This document shows, piece by piece, positions 22,888-33,646 of a DNA stretch of 39,926 bases. Each line of letters starts with the position of its first letter. Position 1 is the stretch's first letter. The notes under the pieces are model-generated. The model saw only the letters and a program-made list of their open reading frames with translations, did not search any database and had not been told where the DNA came from. The stretch is from NCBI GenBank assembly GCA_022578965.1, contig MU400801.1, positions 1 to 39,926 on the forward strand. The letters are read 5' to 3'. A program made the position numbers and the translations under genes. Source of the DNA: Xylaria sp. FL1777. Lineage: Eukaryota > Ascomycota > Sordariomycetes > Xylariales > Xylariaceae.

Positions 22888-23570
22888 CATGGTATTAGAT
22901 AGGTACAGGCTACCCACGCTAACCTCCTGAAGGGTATTAGGACGTAGTGAGCTCTCACATTGTATATACAATATAATGACACCATTTCGGCCCTTCGTAG
23001 GCTCAACATTCCAATATCCGTAGTTGCTACGCCTCGATCCGCCAGACATGTTTTAATACGACCACCAATACCGTTCTCCGCAGCCATTGTACATTTGCTT
23101 TGGTAGTTAACCTTCCCCGGCTTGGCCCAGCTGGTCCCGAAGACACTTTTAGGCTTCGCCTGACTTCCCGTGCTCACGCCGGTAAAACCCCGTAGGGAAA
23201 CCCCATCGGTAACTTAAACGGGTGCTAATATTGCCTCCTGCCGCTAGCTTAGTCGGGCGTTTATTCGTGGTTGTTTATCTTTTCTGGGCTTTGTACTTGA
23301 TCGCGTGCCGTACCTTTTATACCGTACAACCCCGATTTTTCGTCGTACGCTATGCCGGCTCCGTTCTTGAGCGTCAAGCGTATATTCTCTCCCCGAGGGT
23401 CAAGAACACAGCCTGTTATCGACTGTGCCTAAGCCGGAGCTCCTTCTGATTCTCTCATTTCTATGGCTTGTTAGTGCGAGCAGGAAATGCTGCATACAAA
23501 TTGTATGGTGGCCCTACTCAACGCGCTAACAGTAGGTGCCAAGAAATGCAGTTGGAAGAGGGAAGTTGTC
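22880..23570. other. Insertion of about 691 bp inside Ty3-A pol
   Basis: The polyprotein reading breaks after RLKFPETL (22887) and resumes with VPETLRDLEIFIG at 23571. The 13 bases CCCGAGACTTTGA occur on both sides (22867-22879 and 23571-23583), as if a target had been duplicated. The inserted DNA has normal composition, no clear terminal inverted repeat, and no coding region I recognise. A frame at 23222-23449 is probably accidental. It could be a short non-autonomous element or a filler duplication. Confidence 0.55.
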
Positions 23571-24340
23571 CCCGAGACTTTGAGAGACCTCGAAATTTTC
23601 ATCGGATTTACTACCTGGCTGAGGACATCGGTCCCCAACTTCGGCATATTGGTGAAACCTCTCCAGGACCGCAAAGCGCAGCTTCTCAAGCGTGCCCGCT
23701 CAGGTCCCTCCTCTGGGTCATCCACGGCGCGGAACAAAGGAGCCGGGAAGACATGGGCCACCTCAGTAGCCTTCACTTATCCAACCGAAAGCAAAAGGAA
23801 AGCGTTTGTACAAATCAAAGCATCTCTCCTAGCCAATATTACTCTTTTCTTCTGTTCCCTGGTTAGACAGCCGTTTGCTAACTTTGACGCTTCTCTCGAA
23901 AGCATTGACGTCGAAATCTATCACGTTAACGAAGAGGTCATTGATTAGATGATGAAGAACGGCGTTATTGTTTAGTACCCGCCGCGGCATGCGATCCGGA
24001 CGATAACGTTTCTATCCAGACCTCTTACCGACGCCGAGACGAGGTATTGGCCGACTGAGATAGAACTGTGTAGCTTTGTCTGGCTATTGAAAAAAAAAAC
24101 CAAACAATGGCTGCACACTGCGAAGAGGACTGCCATTATTTTCACAGACTGCAAGGCCATCCTCGGACTCTATAACCGTGGCGCAGACATTGTTAATTCC
24201 ACCGTAGCTAGCACGGCCAATCGCAAGATCGTTCGCGCTCGAGTTCATCAGTCAATTCGACGTCCGAGTTCTCCACAAGCCTGGGAAACGACATGTTGTG
24301 CCAGACGCTCTCAGCAGATTACCACGGGAACTGTGCTGTC
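23571..24340 (+). pseudogene. pol: Ty3-A RNase H region
   Basis: A readable frame with PETLRDLEIFIGFTTWLRTS and KPLQDRKAQLLKRA is the tether between RT and RNase H in fungal gypsy elements. It leads to NFDASLESID, the first RNase H strand with its Asp at 23886-23888. A TAG at about 23,946 and a TAG at about 23,973 interrupt it, then RPLTDAETRYWPTEIELCSF continues. A frameshift near 24,236 leads to VLHKPGKRHVVPDALSRLP (to about 24,320), the hallmark that ends the RNase H domain of Ty3/gypsy pol. Confidence 0.85.
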
Positions 24341-25316
24341 GGACCCCCAACCGGCTAACCTGGGCGGTCTCGACCAGCTGCCAGACGAACGTGAGGAACA
24401 CCGGGCAATGCATTAGGTGTTCCAACAAATCCCAGATCCTGGCACTAAGCCTGGACAATCCAGATTGCCCCCGATCCAGCCCGGACCACAGGAACAAGCG
24501 TTCGACGTGAACATCCCACTCGGGGATCCATCCCATGACTCCGTGTTCCTTATCCAGAAGACCCCGACTTTCAAAAACGCCTTCAACAAAGACATCTCCA
24601 AGACCCGCACTTCCGGAAGGTACTGGAAACACTCAAACGCGAAGCCGCAATTTCCCCGGAGAACAGGGCCACAGTCTTCTTCTACGTCAAAGAAGGCGTA
24701 CCATGGTTTAGGTCAGATAGTATGGGAGACTGGTTATGTATACCGAGATCGTGCATCGCGGAAATCTGGCAGATCCTCTACGGTCTTAACCACCTTAGCT
24801 ATGAGAAACTTGTTTATCTCCTCGAGCTATTTTATCTACACAGAGGACTCAAGCGACTGCGGGAATTCATGGACAAATACAGAATACTCTAGCTATAGCA
24901 CTACAAACCGTACGGAAGTTTCCAACCCATTCTATTCCTGCTGTGTCCCTGCTACCAAATCACGATAGATTCCATGCTGGCATTGCCAGTATCCCATCCC
25001 AATCAGTACGATGCAGCTATGATAGCGGTTTGCAAGCTCTTTAAGCAAATCCAGCTTATTCCGAGATGCAGGAATTAGACGGCAGCACAATGGGGAACTA
25101 CAATTGTTAATCCATTATATCTTGTTAATCCATTACATCTTCGAGGAGTGCAAGCTTTGTGCTAGATAGTGCAGATCTACGGAAGGAACCTGTAAAGACA
25201 ATACGGCAAGAATGTAGTGTTTTGCGTTGCCAATTGTATTACTAGACCCTTCGTTAGCTTCTAGAACAACAATCAGCGGAGGTTAAAATACATTGTCTAA
25301 TTGTGTCGACTGCTAG
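24341..25316 (+). pseudogene. pol: Ty3-A integrase, truncated by Copia-2
   Basis: After a linker, a third frame from about 24,668 reads GDWLCIPRSCIAEI, then a zinc-binding region in which His and Cys are partly lost (LNHLSYEKLVYLLE, then DKYRIL where Cys-x2-Cys is expected). The start of the catalytic core follows, with QITIDSMLALPVSHPNQYDA; the first catalytic Asp is at 24968-24970. The second Asp and the Glu are not found. The reading fades near 25,100 and the sequence is cut at 25316 by Copia-2. I see no continuation on the right side of Copia-2, and no Ty3-A LTR. Confidence 0.75.
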
Positions 25317-25511
25317 TGTCAAATATAAGTGATGGCATATAACATTAGGTTTATTGGTTGTATTAATTGTCTGTTGTTCTTGTTATATAGATGTAACTTG
25401 CTAGCTACGCAAGTTTTGTATAAGGGCCTTTGTTCCTTTAACATAGGTTTACCTTTAGATACTTGTTAGCTAAATAATTTTAGCTTAAGATATAATCTTT
25501 TATATTTAATA
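25317..25511 (-). repeat. Copia-2 LTR (left; 3' LTR in coding sense)
   Basis: 195 bp, TGTCAAATATAAG to TATATTTAATA. The first 100 bp or so are only lightly converted, and the density of TA-producing changes rises toward the inside of the element. This mirrors the right LTR of Copia-1. Confidence 0.92.
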
Positions 25512-25747
25512 TATTTTTTTAAAAAGCATTCTTTAAGAAATAATTTTTATAAACATATTTTATTTTAACTTTAATAGTTATATTTAGCTAAAAAAACTTA
25601 TTGCATTTATTTAGTTATTTATATATTTGATTTTTTTTCTTTTAGTAAATCTTTAAGTATTTTTTATTTTTTTTTTAGTATTTTTTTAAACGTTTAGTAT
25701 TTTTAAATATTTTTAATATTTATAAAGTTAAGCTGTTTTAAAAAAAT

Positions 25748-26980
25748 ATTTTATTTGTTTTTAAGAAATACTTTTATTAAACTATTAGTAATTATATTAG
25801 TAATAAAAATATATTTAATTTTTAAAGTTTTATTAAAAACTTTTTATTATAGCTAATAATTATAAATATTTATATATTATAGCTTTATTTATAATATAGC
25901 AATATTTTTTATAATAGGTTTAATTATTTATTAATTATTACATTAAATTTAAATTTATTAATTATTTAATATAACTTTTAATTTTTTAATTAATTAGCTA
26001 ATAAATATTGCTTTTTTAAAAGCTTAAATAAATATTAAAAGTTTAGCTTTAGTTATAAATATTATTATTATATTTTATTTATTAGTTTTTTATTTAATAA
26101 CTTTATTAAATAATTTTATTATATAAGCTTATAAACTTTTATAATTAAAAGTATTATTAGTAAAAAAAGAATTACTTATAATAATAAACTTATTTTTGTT
26201 TTTAAATTAAAGCACGTAATATTAAATAGTTTTAAAATAAAATAATAATTAATTAATAAACTTATAATATTTTAGTTTAAAATTTAAATTAAATTATAAT
26301 AATTAAAATGTTTTAAAAATAATATTAAGTTAAATAATTATAGCATTATATATAATTAAACTTATTTTTTTTTAATAGTAATAAATTTTTTATTATATAG
26401 CTAATTTATTATAAAAACTAAGTTTTTTTGCTTTTATTAAAATATAAGCTTTAAAAACAAATTTATTTTTAAGCTTAATAATTTTTTTAATGTATAAAAA
26501 CTATAATAACTAAATTAAGCTTTTTTTATAATTTTAAATAACTTTTATGCTAAAAAACTATAAAAAGTTATTTTTATTAATTATTTAATAATAGTGTTTT
26601 AGTTTAAAAATTGCTTATTAAGCAATAATTTTTTTAGTTTTTTAATAAACTAAAATAATATTGTTTATATATATAAAAATAAAAACCTTTTGTTTAGTAT
26701 AATAATATAATTTATAAAAAACTATTTAATAGCTTATAAATTTTAAAAATTAAGTTAATTTTTATTATTAAAAAAACAGCAATTTTTAAAAGCTATATAA
26801 TATTTAAAAAAGTTTAAAAAAAATCTATAATTTATAATAACTTAAAAGCATATATATATAAATTTTTTTATTTAGTTTTATATTAATAAAAGCATTTATT
26901 ACATTATATTGTTTTAATTTAAAATTAAACTTAGCTATAATAGCTATAAAAGTTTAAAATAATTTGCTTATAAAAATAAA
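25748..26980 (-). pseudogene. pol: Copia-2 pol: reverse transcriptase and RNase H remnants
   Basis: Equivalent to 8158-9400 of Copia-1. The RT catalytic box is at 26660-26671 and again reads YINN. The RNase H end at 25748-25875 reads NSLIKVF where Copia-1 has NSLTKAL, one step further in decay. All changes relative to Copia-1 that I checked are C/T or G/A. The coding strand is minus. Confidence 0.85.
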
Positions 26981-27385
26981 TATATAAATATTTTTTTTTT
27001 GTTAATTAATTATTAGTTTTTTTATATAATAAGTTTAGCTTTATATTTTTAATAAAAATTATGCTTATTAAACTTATAAATATATATTTATATATAGTTT
27101 AAAGTTAGTTTTTTATAAGTAATATATATATTAACTTCTTTTTAAATGTTTATTTTTTTATAGCTTTAAAAGTATAACTTTTTTATTTGCTTAAAATATT
27201 TGCTTATAAAATAAATATTAAAATTTTTATGCTACTTTAAAAATAAAAAAAAGTTTTAGCAATAAATTCTAAATTTAATTTAAAATAGCTTTATAAAGTT
27301 TAACTTTTAAAGTATTAAAGTATTTTTTAAAATAAAATAAATTAAAGCGCTAAAAGCAATACTTAATAAAAGCATAAATAATAGC

Positions 27386-27637
27386 ATTTCTAAAATAAAT
27401 TTAGTTAAAACGCAAATAATAGTATTTTATAAAAGCGTAAATAATAGTACTTTTAAAATAAATTTAAATAAAACATAATAAGTAGCATTTTATAAAAGCA
27501 TAAATAATAATACTTTTAAAATAAATTTAAATAAAACGCAATAAATAATACTTTATAAAAGCATAAATAATAGCACTTTTAAAATAAATTTAAATAAAGC
27601 ATAATAAGCAGCACTTTATATAAAAAATATAAGTTTT
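27386..27637 (-). repeat. 63-bp tandem repeat in Copia-2 pol, four units
   Basis: Units start at 27386, 27449, 27512 and 27575, with a spacing of exactly 63 bp. The unit type and place match 9797-10111 of Copia-1, but there is one unit fewer. Confidence 0.92.
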
Positions 27638-30600
27638 TTATTTTTAATAAATTTAATATTATTATTAAAATAGCTAAAAAATCTTTTTAAAGATTTAGCT
27701 TTATTAGTTTTGCTTATTAATATATTATATTATAGCTTTATAATTACTAAGCATTTTATATTAAATATAGCTTTTTAATAACTTTTATATGTTATAACTT
27801 TAAAAAAAGTTATTTAAAAACTTTTTTTAAACTTTAAAATAAAATTAAACAATTTAGTAATTTTTATAAAATTTTTCTTTTAGCTAGCTTTTTTAATTAT
27901 AGCGCTAAAAAAAGCATAATAAACAAAAAATTTAAAAAAAATAAAATAAAAAACAAATATTGCTTTAATATATAAATAATTAATTTATAATAATAAATCT
28001 TTATTTTAATTTATGTTTTTATTAATATTTTTGTTTTTTGTTTTTTTAGCAAAATTAATTAATATATATATTTTTTAGTTTTTATATAAATTAATAAAAG
28101 TTTATTAAACAATCTTTAAATAAAATTAATAAGTAATTTTAGCTAATAAAGCTTTAAACTTTTTATTAGTAGTTTTTAAAAAGTTATTTTTTAAAAAATT
28201 AATATTTCTTAAAAAAATAATATTTTTATTAAATATAATGTTTTTAGTTATAATAACTTTATTAGCTTTTAATAACTAAATATAATAAGTAATAAATAAT
28301 TAATATTTAATTAAATACTTTATTTAAGCTTTTAAATTAAGCTTTTTTTTTTATTAGTTTTTAGCTAAGCTATTAATATTATAGTAAACGCTTTATATTT
28401 ATAAACTTTTAAATATAATAAAACAAATACTTTGTTTTTTTTAATTATATTATTTTGCATTTAAAAATAAGTATAAAATTTTTTATATAAAGTTTTTTAA
28501 TTATAAATATATTTAAAAGTGCAATTATAAAAATATATAATAGCTTTAATAATTTTTATTTAAAAGTAAATTAGCAACTTAGATTTATTTTTTATAAATT
28601 TTGCTTTTTTTTTAATTATACTTTTTAACTTTTTAGCACTTTTATTAAATGCTTAAGTATTAAAAAAAAACATTTTAAAAGTAATTTTTTTAGTTATTTA
28701 AAAATACTAAGCAAATTTAAAAATACTTTTTATATTTATAATTATTTTATTATTACATTTTATTATTAATACTTTAGTTTTATAGTAATCTTATATATAT
28801 TTAATTAAATAAATAAGTATAATTTTAATTAATAAATATGTTTAGTTATATAAATAATAGTTAAAAGTAAAACTAAAAAATTAATTAGTAATAAACATTA
28901 TATATTATTTTTTATTTTTGTTTTTTTAAAAATCTTTATAATTATAAAAGTTAATTGCTAGTTATATATTAGCTACTATTAGCTTTTTTTGTAGTTATTT
29001 ATTAATTTAACGTTTAATTTTTAATATTTTATATATATTACATTAAATAGTTTTTATTTTATTATTTTTATTAAAAGCTTAACAAATTTTTATTTTTTAA
29101 AATAAATTTATTAAATATTGCATGGCTTTAAGTTTTAAATAGCTTATTTAAAAGTACTACTTAAATAAATCTTTTTATAAAATTAGCTTTTTTATATATA
29201 AGTTAAGTTTCTTTTATTATATATAAAAAGCATATTTTTTAAATAATAATAAAAGATATTTTATAATAAATTAATTAAGTTAGTTTTATAAATAGCATAA
29301 AATTAACTTATTTTTTTATTGTAAAAAGTTTATAAATAGTTTATTATTTTATTAGTATTTTAGCTAATTAAAAACTTAAAATAATATTAAATTAGTAGCT
29401 ATTATAAAGCAAAATGCTATATTATATAGCTAAAAAACTTTTAGTTTTTTTAATTCTTAAATATATATGTTTATTTTTTTAAATCTTTTAATTAAAATAA
29501 CTTTATTTTTTATATATACTACATTATTTAAGTTAGCTTTTTTAAAGTTTAAAAATTTGCTAACTTTATTAAATATATATATTATAATGCTTAAGTTTAA
29601 AATAGCAAAATTTTTAAGTTTATATATTATTTTAGTTTTATTTTTAGCTATAAATATAGTTTAAGCTAGTTTTTTTAATAGTTAATTAACATTTAGTTTA
29701 GCTTTTTTTTGCTTTGTTTTTTTTTTTAAATTTATTTAATTTTTTTTAAAAGTTTTAAATTAAACTTTAGCATTTATAAAACTATTTTTTAAACCGTTTT
29801 ATTAAGTATAAAGTTTTTGCTTGCTATTTTTAAAAAAGCATATTAATACTTATTTAATAAATAATTTTAAATATATAGCTTATAGTTTATGTTTTTATTA
29901 TTAGTATTTGTTTAAAAACGCTTAAATTTTATGCTTTTTTTATGTTTTTGTGATTTTTTGCTATAAAAGCTACTTTAATTTCTTTTTGCTAATTTTTAGC
30001 AACTAAAAGGTTTTTTTATTTTAATTATATTATTTATTTTTTTTATATTTTTAAAAGTATAAAAGCTTTTTTTATAAGGTTTTTTTTTAAGTAGCTTACT
30101 TTAAACTAATAGCTTAATGCTTGCTTTATTTTATAAGTTTACTATAATTATAATATAATTAAAAGTTCTATTTTTGATTTTTTGTTAATTAATTTATTAA
30201 AATGCTATTATTTATTTTTAATAGCTTTTTTTTAGTGCTTTTTTTAAATTAATAGCTATATTATATAACTTAGTAAAATTTATAACTTTATATTTTATTA
30301 CTAAAGCTAACTTTTTTTTTTATTTAGTTGCTTAAATTTTTAAATCTTTTAATAGTTATTTTGCGTTATTATTAATAAATAATCTATAATTTAGCTTTGC
30401 TTAATATATAAAGCTTTTTTTTAAGTATGCTTTAATAATATAAAGCTTATTATATTATATATTAAATATATTTATAAGTTTTAGCATTATATTTTTATAA
30501 TTTTAAAATATTGTTTTAAAAATCTAGTTTTTTAATTAGTTAGTAGTTTTAATTTAATTAGTATATTTGCATATTTTTACATTATAATTATTTAAGTTAA

Positions 30601-30976
30601 TATTATATGCAGTTTATTTAAAAATAGTTATTTTTATTATATTTTATAAAAGTTTTAAGTTTATAGTTTTATAGTTTATTATTAATAAAAATTTTATAAA
30701 AAATGCTAATATTATTACTACTTTTAAATAATCTTTAATTTTAAGCATTATAAGTTATTTTAGCTATAATATCTTTATATTTAAGTTTAAAGTAATATAA
30801 TTTTATAAGTTTAAGCTAACTGCTTTGCTTTTAAGCTTTTTATTTTATAAATAAAAATCATTTAAATGTTTTAACGCAATTTTTGCGTTTTAATTAACTA
30901 GTTTTTATATATTAATTATTTAATTAAGCTAATAGCTTATTTAATAATAGTTAAAAATAATAATAAAACTTTTAAT
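27638..30976 (-). pseudogene. Copia-2 gag/protease/integrase part, heavily degraded
   Basis: Collinear with 10112-13452 of Copia-1. The integrase zinc-binding region would lie near 28965-29165 on the minus strand. I cannot read Gag or protease motifs. The + strand frame 29467-29664 is the antisense counterpart of 11942-12139. Confidence 0.5.
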
Positions 30977-31171
30977 TATTAAATATAAATAATAGCATAT
31001 AATATTAAGTTTATTAGTTATATTAATTGTTTATTGTTTTTATTATATAAACATAACTTATTAACTATGCAGGTTTTATATAAAGGCCTTTATTTTTTTA
31101 ATATAAGTTTACTTTTAAATATTTATTAGCTAAGTAATTTTAGCTTAAGATATAATCCCTTATATTTAATA
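30977..31171 (-). repeat. Copia-2 LTR (right; 5' LTR in coding sense)
   Basis: 195 bp, fully RIP-converted, starting TATTAAATATAAATAATAGC and ending CCCTTATATTTAATA. The target duplication GCTAA follows. Confidence 0.92.
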
Positions 31172-31176
31172 GCTAA

Positions 31177-31633
31177 AACGTTTAGTAAATGCACAACTGC
31201 TAGTTAGTTAAAATGCTTTTATTAGGCCTTGGTTTTTTGAAGCTAAAGAATTAATATTAGGAGATAAACCTTAACTTAATATAGCAATTGCTCTATAAAT
31301 ACCCGCAAGTACTTCACACCCCTTTTTCACTCCACTAAATCTAGCTATATTAAACAAAATTATGAAGTACCTAAAAGTATTAACCAAGGTTATCTAAAAA
31401 ATAACAGGTGTGCAGCTTAGTCCTCTAATATCACTGTAATATAGCGCACCTTCACCCATTAACACCACTATAATATAGCGCACCTTTCACTTACCACCAC
31501 CTTTAATACCTACCTTTATTAACACTCACCACCTTTAGCCACTTAATCACCTTCAACGTTTAATAACTGTAACACGTTGGTTACATTAGTAGGTACCTTT
31601 AATTTGGTTAAGTTTACCGCTAAACCTTTGTAT
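31177..31633. other. Less-mutated spacer between Copia-2 and Ty3-B
   Basis: About 450 bp with a visibly higher C content than its neighbours and no gene. A 21-bp motif with core TAATATAGCGCACCTT occurs twice (31432-31452 and 31466-31486). The rest of the + strand is rich in CACC and CACCTTT strings. It may be original flank of the insertion sites that was only lightly converted. Confidence 0.55.
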
Positions 31634-31841
31634 TGTTACAAAATGGGCTAACTAGGCCGGTTAAAAGGCCATATGTAAAAAAGGCATGCGTAAAAAGAGT
31701 CCTATTTGCTAAAAGGATATGCATTTAAACTACTATATGTTACGAAATGGGCTGACCAGACCGGTTAAAAGGCCATGTGTAAAGAAGGCATGCGCGGAAG
31801 AAGTTCTATTTGCTAAAAGGATATGTATTTAAACCATTATG
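31634..31841. repeat. 104-bp tandem duplication at the 5' LTR start of Ty3-B
   Basis: Two copies (31634-31737 and 31738-31841), each starting TGTTAC, AAATGGGCT shortly after, and CCGGTTAAAAGGCC near the middle. A single third copy starts the 3' LTR at 38964. TGTTA is a usual LTR start, so the true left edge is either 31634 or 31738. Confidence 0.85.
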
Positions 31842-32285
31842 GGGGTTTAATGTATGGACTTAATAAATTTAAACGTTAAGTCTATTAAGCTTTAGACTTA
31901 ACAGGCTTAAGCGTTAAGTTTATTAAGCTTTGGACTTAAAATAATATAGCGTTAAGCTTATTAAAAAAAGTAGCATTTATAAATTATTACTACTGTTTTT
32001 TTTGTTTATATAATTACGTATTTTTTATATTTAGTTACTTATTTAATTTTTGCTTTTTAGCTATTAATTTTATTTACTTTATAATTACTAAGCATTAATA
32101 TATTTATTACTTTTAAAATCTTTTAAGACCTTTATTAATGCATAGTAATAAAAGTTCCTTAAAAACCTCTTTAATAAATTACTGCTAAAGATTTTATTAT
32201 TACTTGCAAATTAAAACCTTAAAAGTAAACCTGTTATATTAATATATAATAAGTTTATTATACTTTAATAGCTTTTTAATTAATA
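31738..32285 (+). repeat. Ty3-B 5' LTR
   Basis: Starts TGTTAC and is matched by the 3' LTR from 38964. Sharing with the 3' LTR is traceable to 32280, where the window runs out on the other copy. The next five bases TAATA would be the RIP form of TAACA, the inverted partner of TGTTA, so I place the end at 32285 by inference. The LTR contains a 38-bp repeat (units at 31857 and 31895, partial at 31933) built from GACTTAA, CGTTAAG and AAGCTT strings. Confidence 0.78.
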
Positions 32286-33175
32286 AAACTTAGCATATAA
32301 AACAAATATTAGTATAAAAAAGTTAAATAATAGTTAATTTATAAAGTAAACTTTTAAAAGCATACTTAAAAAATATTTAAAAAATAAAAATGCTAAATAG
32401 TATTACATAAATAAACTTTATTTAATAATTAATAAACTAGATTTAAGTTATACTACTAAAAACAAAAAGTTAAAAATTAAGTTTAAAAATTTTAAAAACT
32501 TTTAAAACTAGCAATATATTAAAACAACAAATTTTAGTACTTTTATTAACTACTTTTATTAAAAAAAAAGCAGTAGTAAAAAAAAAAAAGTTAAGCAATA
32601 GTAATAAAAAAAAACTAACGTTAATACTAGTATTATAAAGCAAACTAGTTGCTTTAATTTAAAAAACAGCTTAAATATTAAGCATTATAACTTTTAAACT
32701 AGCATAAATATTAGCTATAATAATTAAAGCAATAATAATAATTGTTATTATAATAATAAATCAAAGTTCTAAATAAATAATTATATTATAACTAATATTA
32801 ATATTACTACTAGCAAACTTAATGCTTATATTTATTATTGCTATACTTAAAGTAATAATGCAAAATAAAAAACTTAACTTTTTATTACTACTACTGCCTT
32901 TATTATTAAGATCTTTTATAATATTAAAAATGCTAAACATTAAAGGTTTTAAACCTATTGCTTTAAAACTTTATAATAAATTTATAAATATAAAAGCCTT
33001 TTTAATTTATGTTAAACTTTATTTAAAGTAGCACTTAATTATTATTACAAAAGAAAATTAAAAAATAATAACTATTTTATAATTTTTATTAAAAAAAGTA
33101 CTAAAATAGTTTTAATTTATTTTAAAGGATTTTTTAAAAGCTAATAAGTTAACTAACTTTAAGCTAAAAACAAAA
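32286..33175 (+). other. Ty3-B leader and Gag N-terminal region
   Basis: AT-saturated sequence between the inferred LTR end and the recognisable Gag core. The primer-binding site cannot be read. The open frame 32822-33031 (69 codons) has no Gag-like features and is probably chance. The Gag start cannot be placed. Confidence 0.45.
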
Positions 33176-33646
33176 GAAATTTTTAAAAATTATATTAAGT
33201 TTAAAAATCGAATAAAAGTATTGTTTAAAGATATTTAAAAAGCAAAACACGCAAAAAAAGCACTTTATTACTTAAAACAAATAAAAGCAGCAGTAAATTA
33301 TGCTATAAAATTTAAATAATTAATAGCAATTTTAAGATTGCTTAAGCTTGCACTATTTTATTTATTTTATAGTAAACTTAAAACTTAAGTTTAAAACAAA
33401 CTATATAAAATAAATAAACTAGCAAAAATTAATATATATATTAATATAGCTATTATAATTAATTAATAATTATTTAACTAGTACTTTAAAACTAAAGGAA
33501 TTAAAAAAAACAAGAAAAAAAACACTTAAAAGAATATTAAATAAAGATTTAAACAAATTAGTAAAGTCTAAAAATAATAACCTTAAAACATGTTTAAAGT
33601 TAAATATTATAATTGCAAAAAAAAAGGACATTTTTAAAAATAATGC
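33176..33646 (+). pseudogene. gag: Ty3-B Gag core and CCHC zinc knuckle
   Basis: From 33176 the frame reads EIFKNYIKFKNRIKVLFKDI, then KAKHAKKALYYLKQIKAA and VNYAIKFK. This is the Ty3/gypsy Gag pattern in which LKQTGSxxDYxxEF lies before the knuckle. A CCHC knuckle with the exact spacing C-x2-C-x4-H-x4-C lies at 33605-33646. The first Cys codon is now TAT (Tyr) and two TAA stops lie inside. Gag packages element RNA. The antisense frame 33470-33748 over this region is a shadow of it. Confidence 0.85.

Larger units (their letters stand above)
25317..31171 (-). mobile_element. Copia-2: second complete copy of the Ty1/copia element
   Basis: A 5,855-bp element collinear with Copia-1 at an offset of about 17.5 kb. 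It has LTRs at 25317-25511 and 30977-31171 and the 5-bp duplication GCTAG (25312-25316) / GCTAA (31172-31176). The left end keeps the intact TGTCA terminus; the right end reads TAATA, its RIP-altered TGACA. Internally it is more mutated than Copia-1: many C and G that survive in Copia-1 are T and A here. The 65-bp length difference from Copia-1 is almost entirely one 63-bp repeat unit. The different target duplications show two independent insertions rather than a segmental duplication. Confidence 0.92.

Noticed and set aside
23049..23409. Solo LTR (TG...CA) inside the Ty3-A insertion
   Set aside because: No matching 4-6 bp duplication at the candidate ends and no second copy in the window.
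32822..33031. 69-codon frame on + near the start of Ty3-B
   Set aside because: No Gag-like pattern. The recognisable Gag core starts at 33176. Probably chance.
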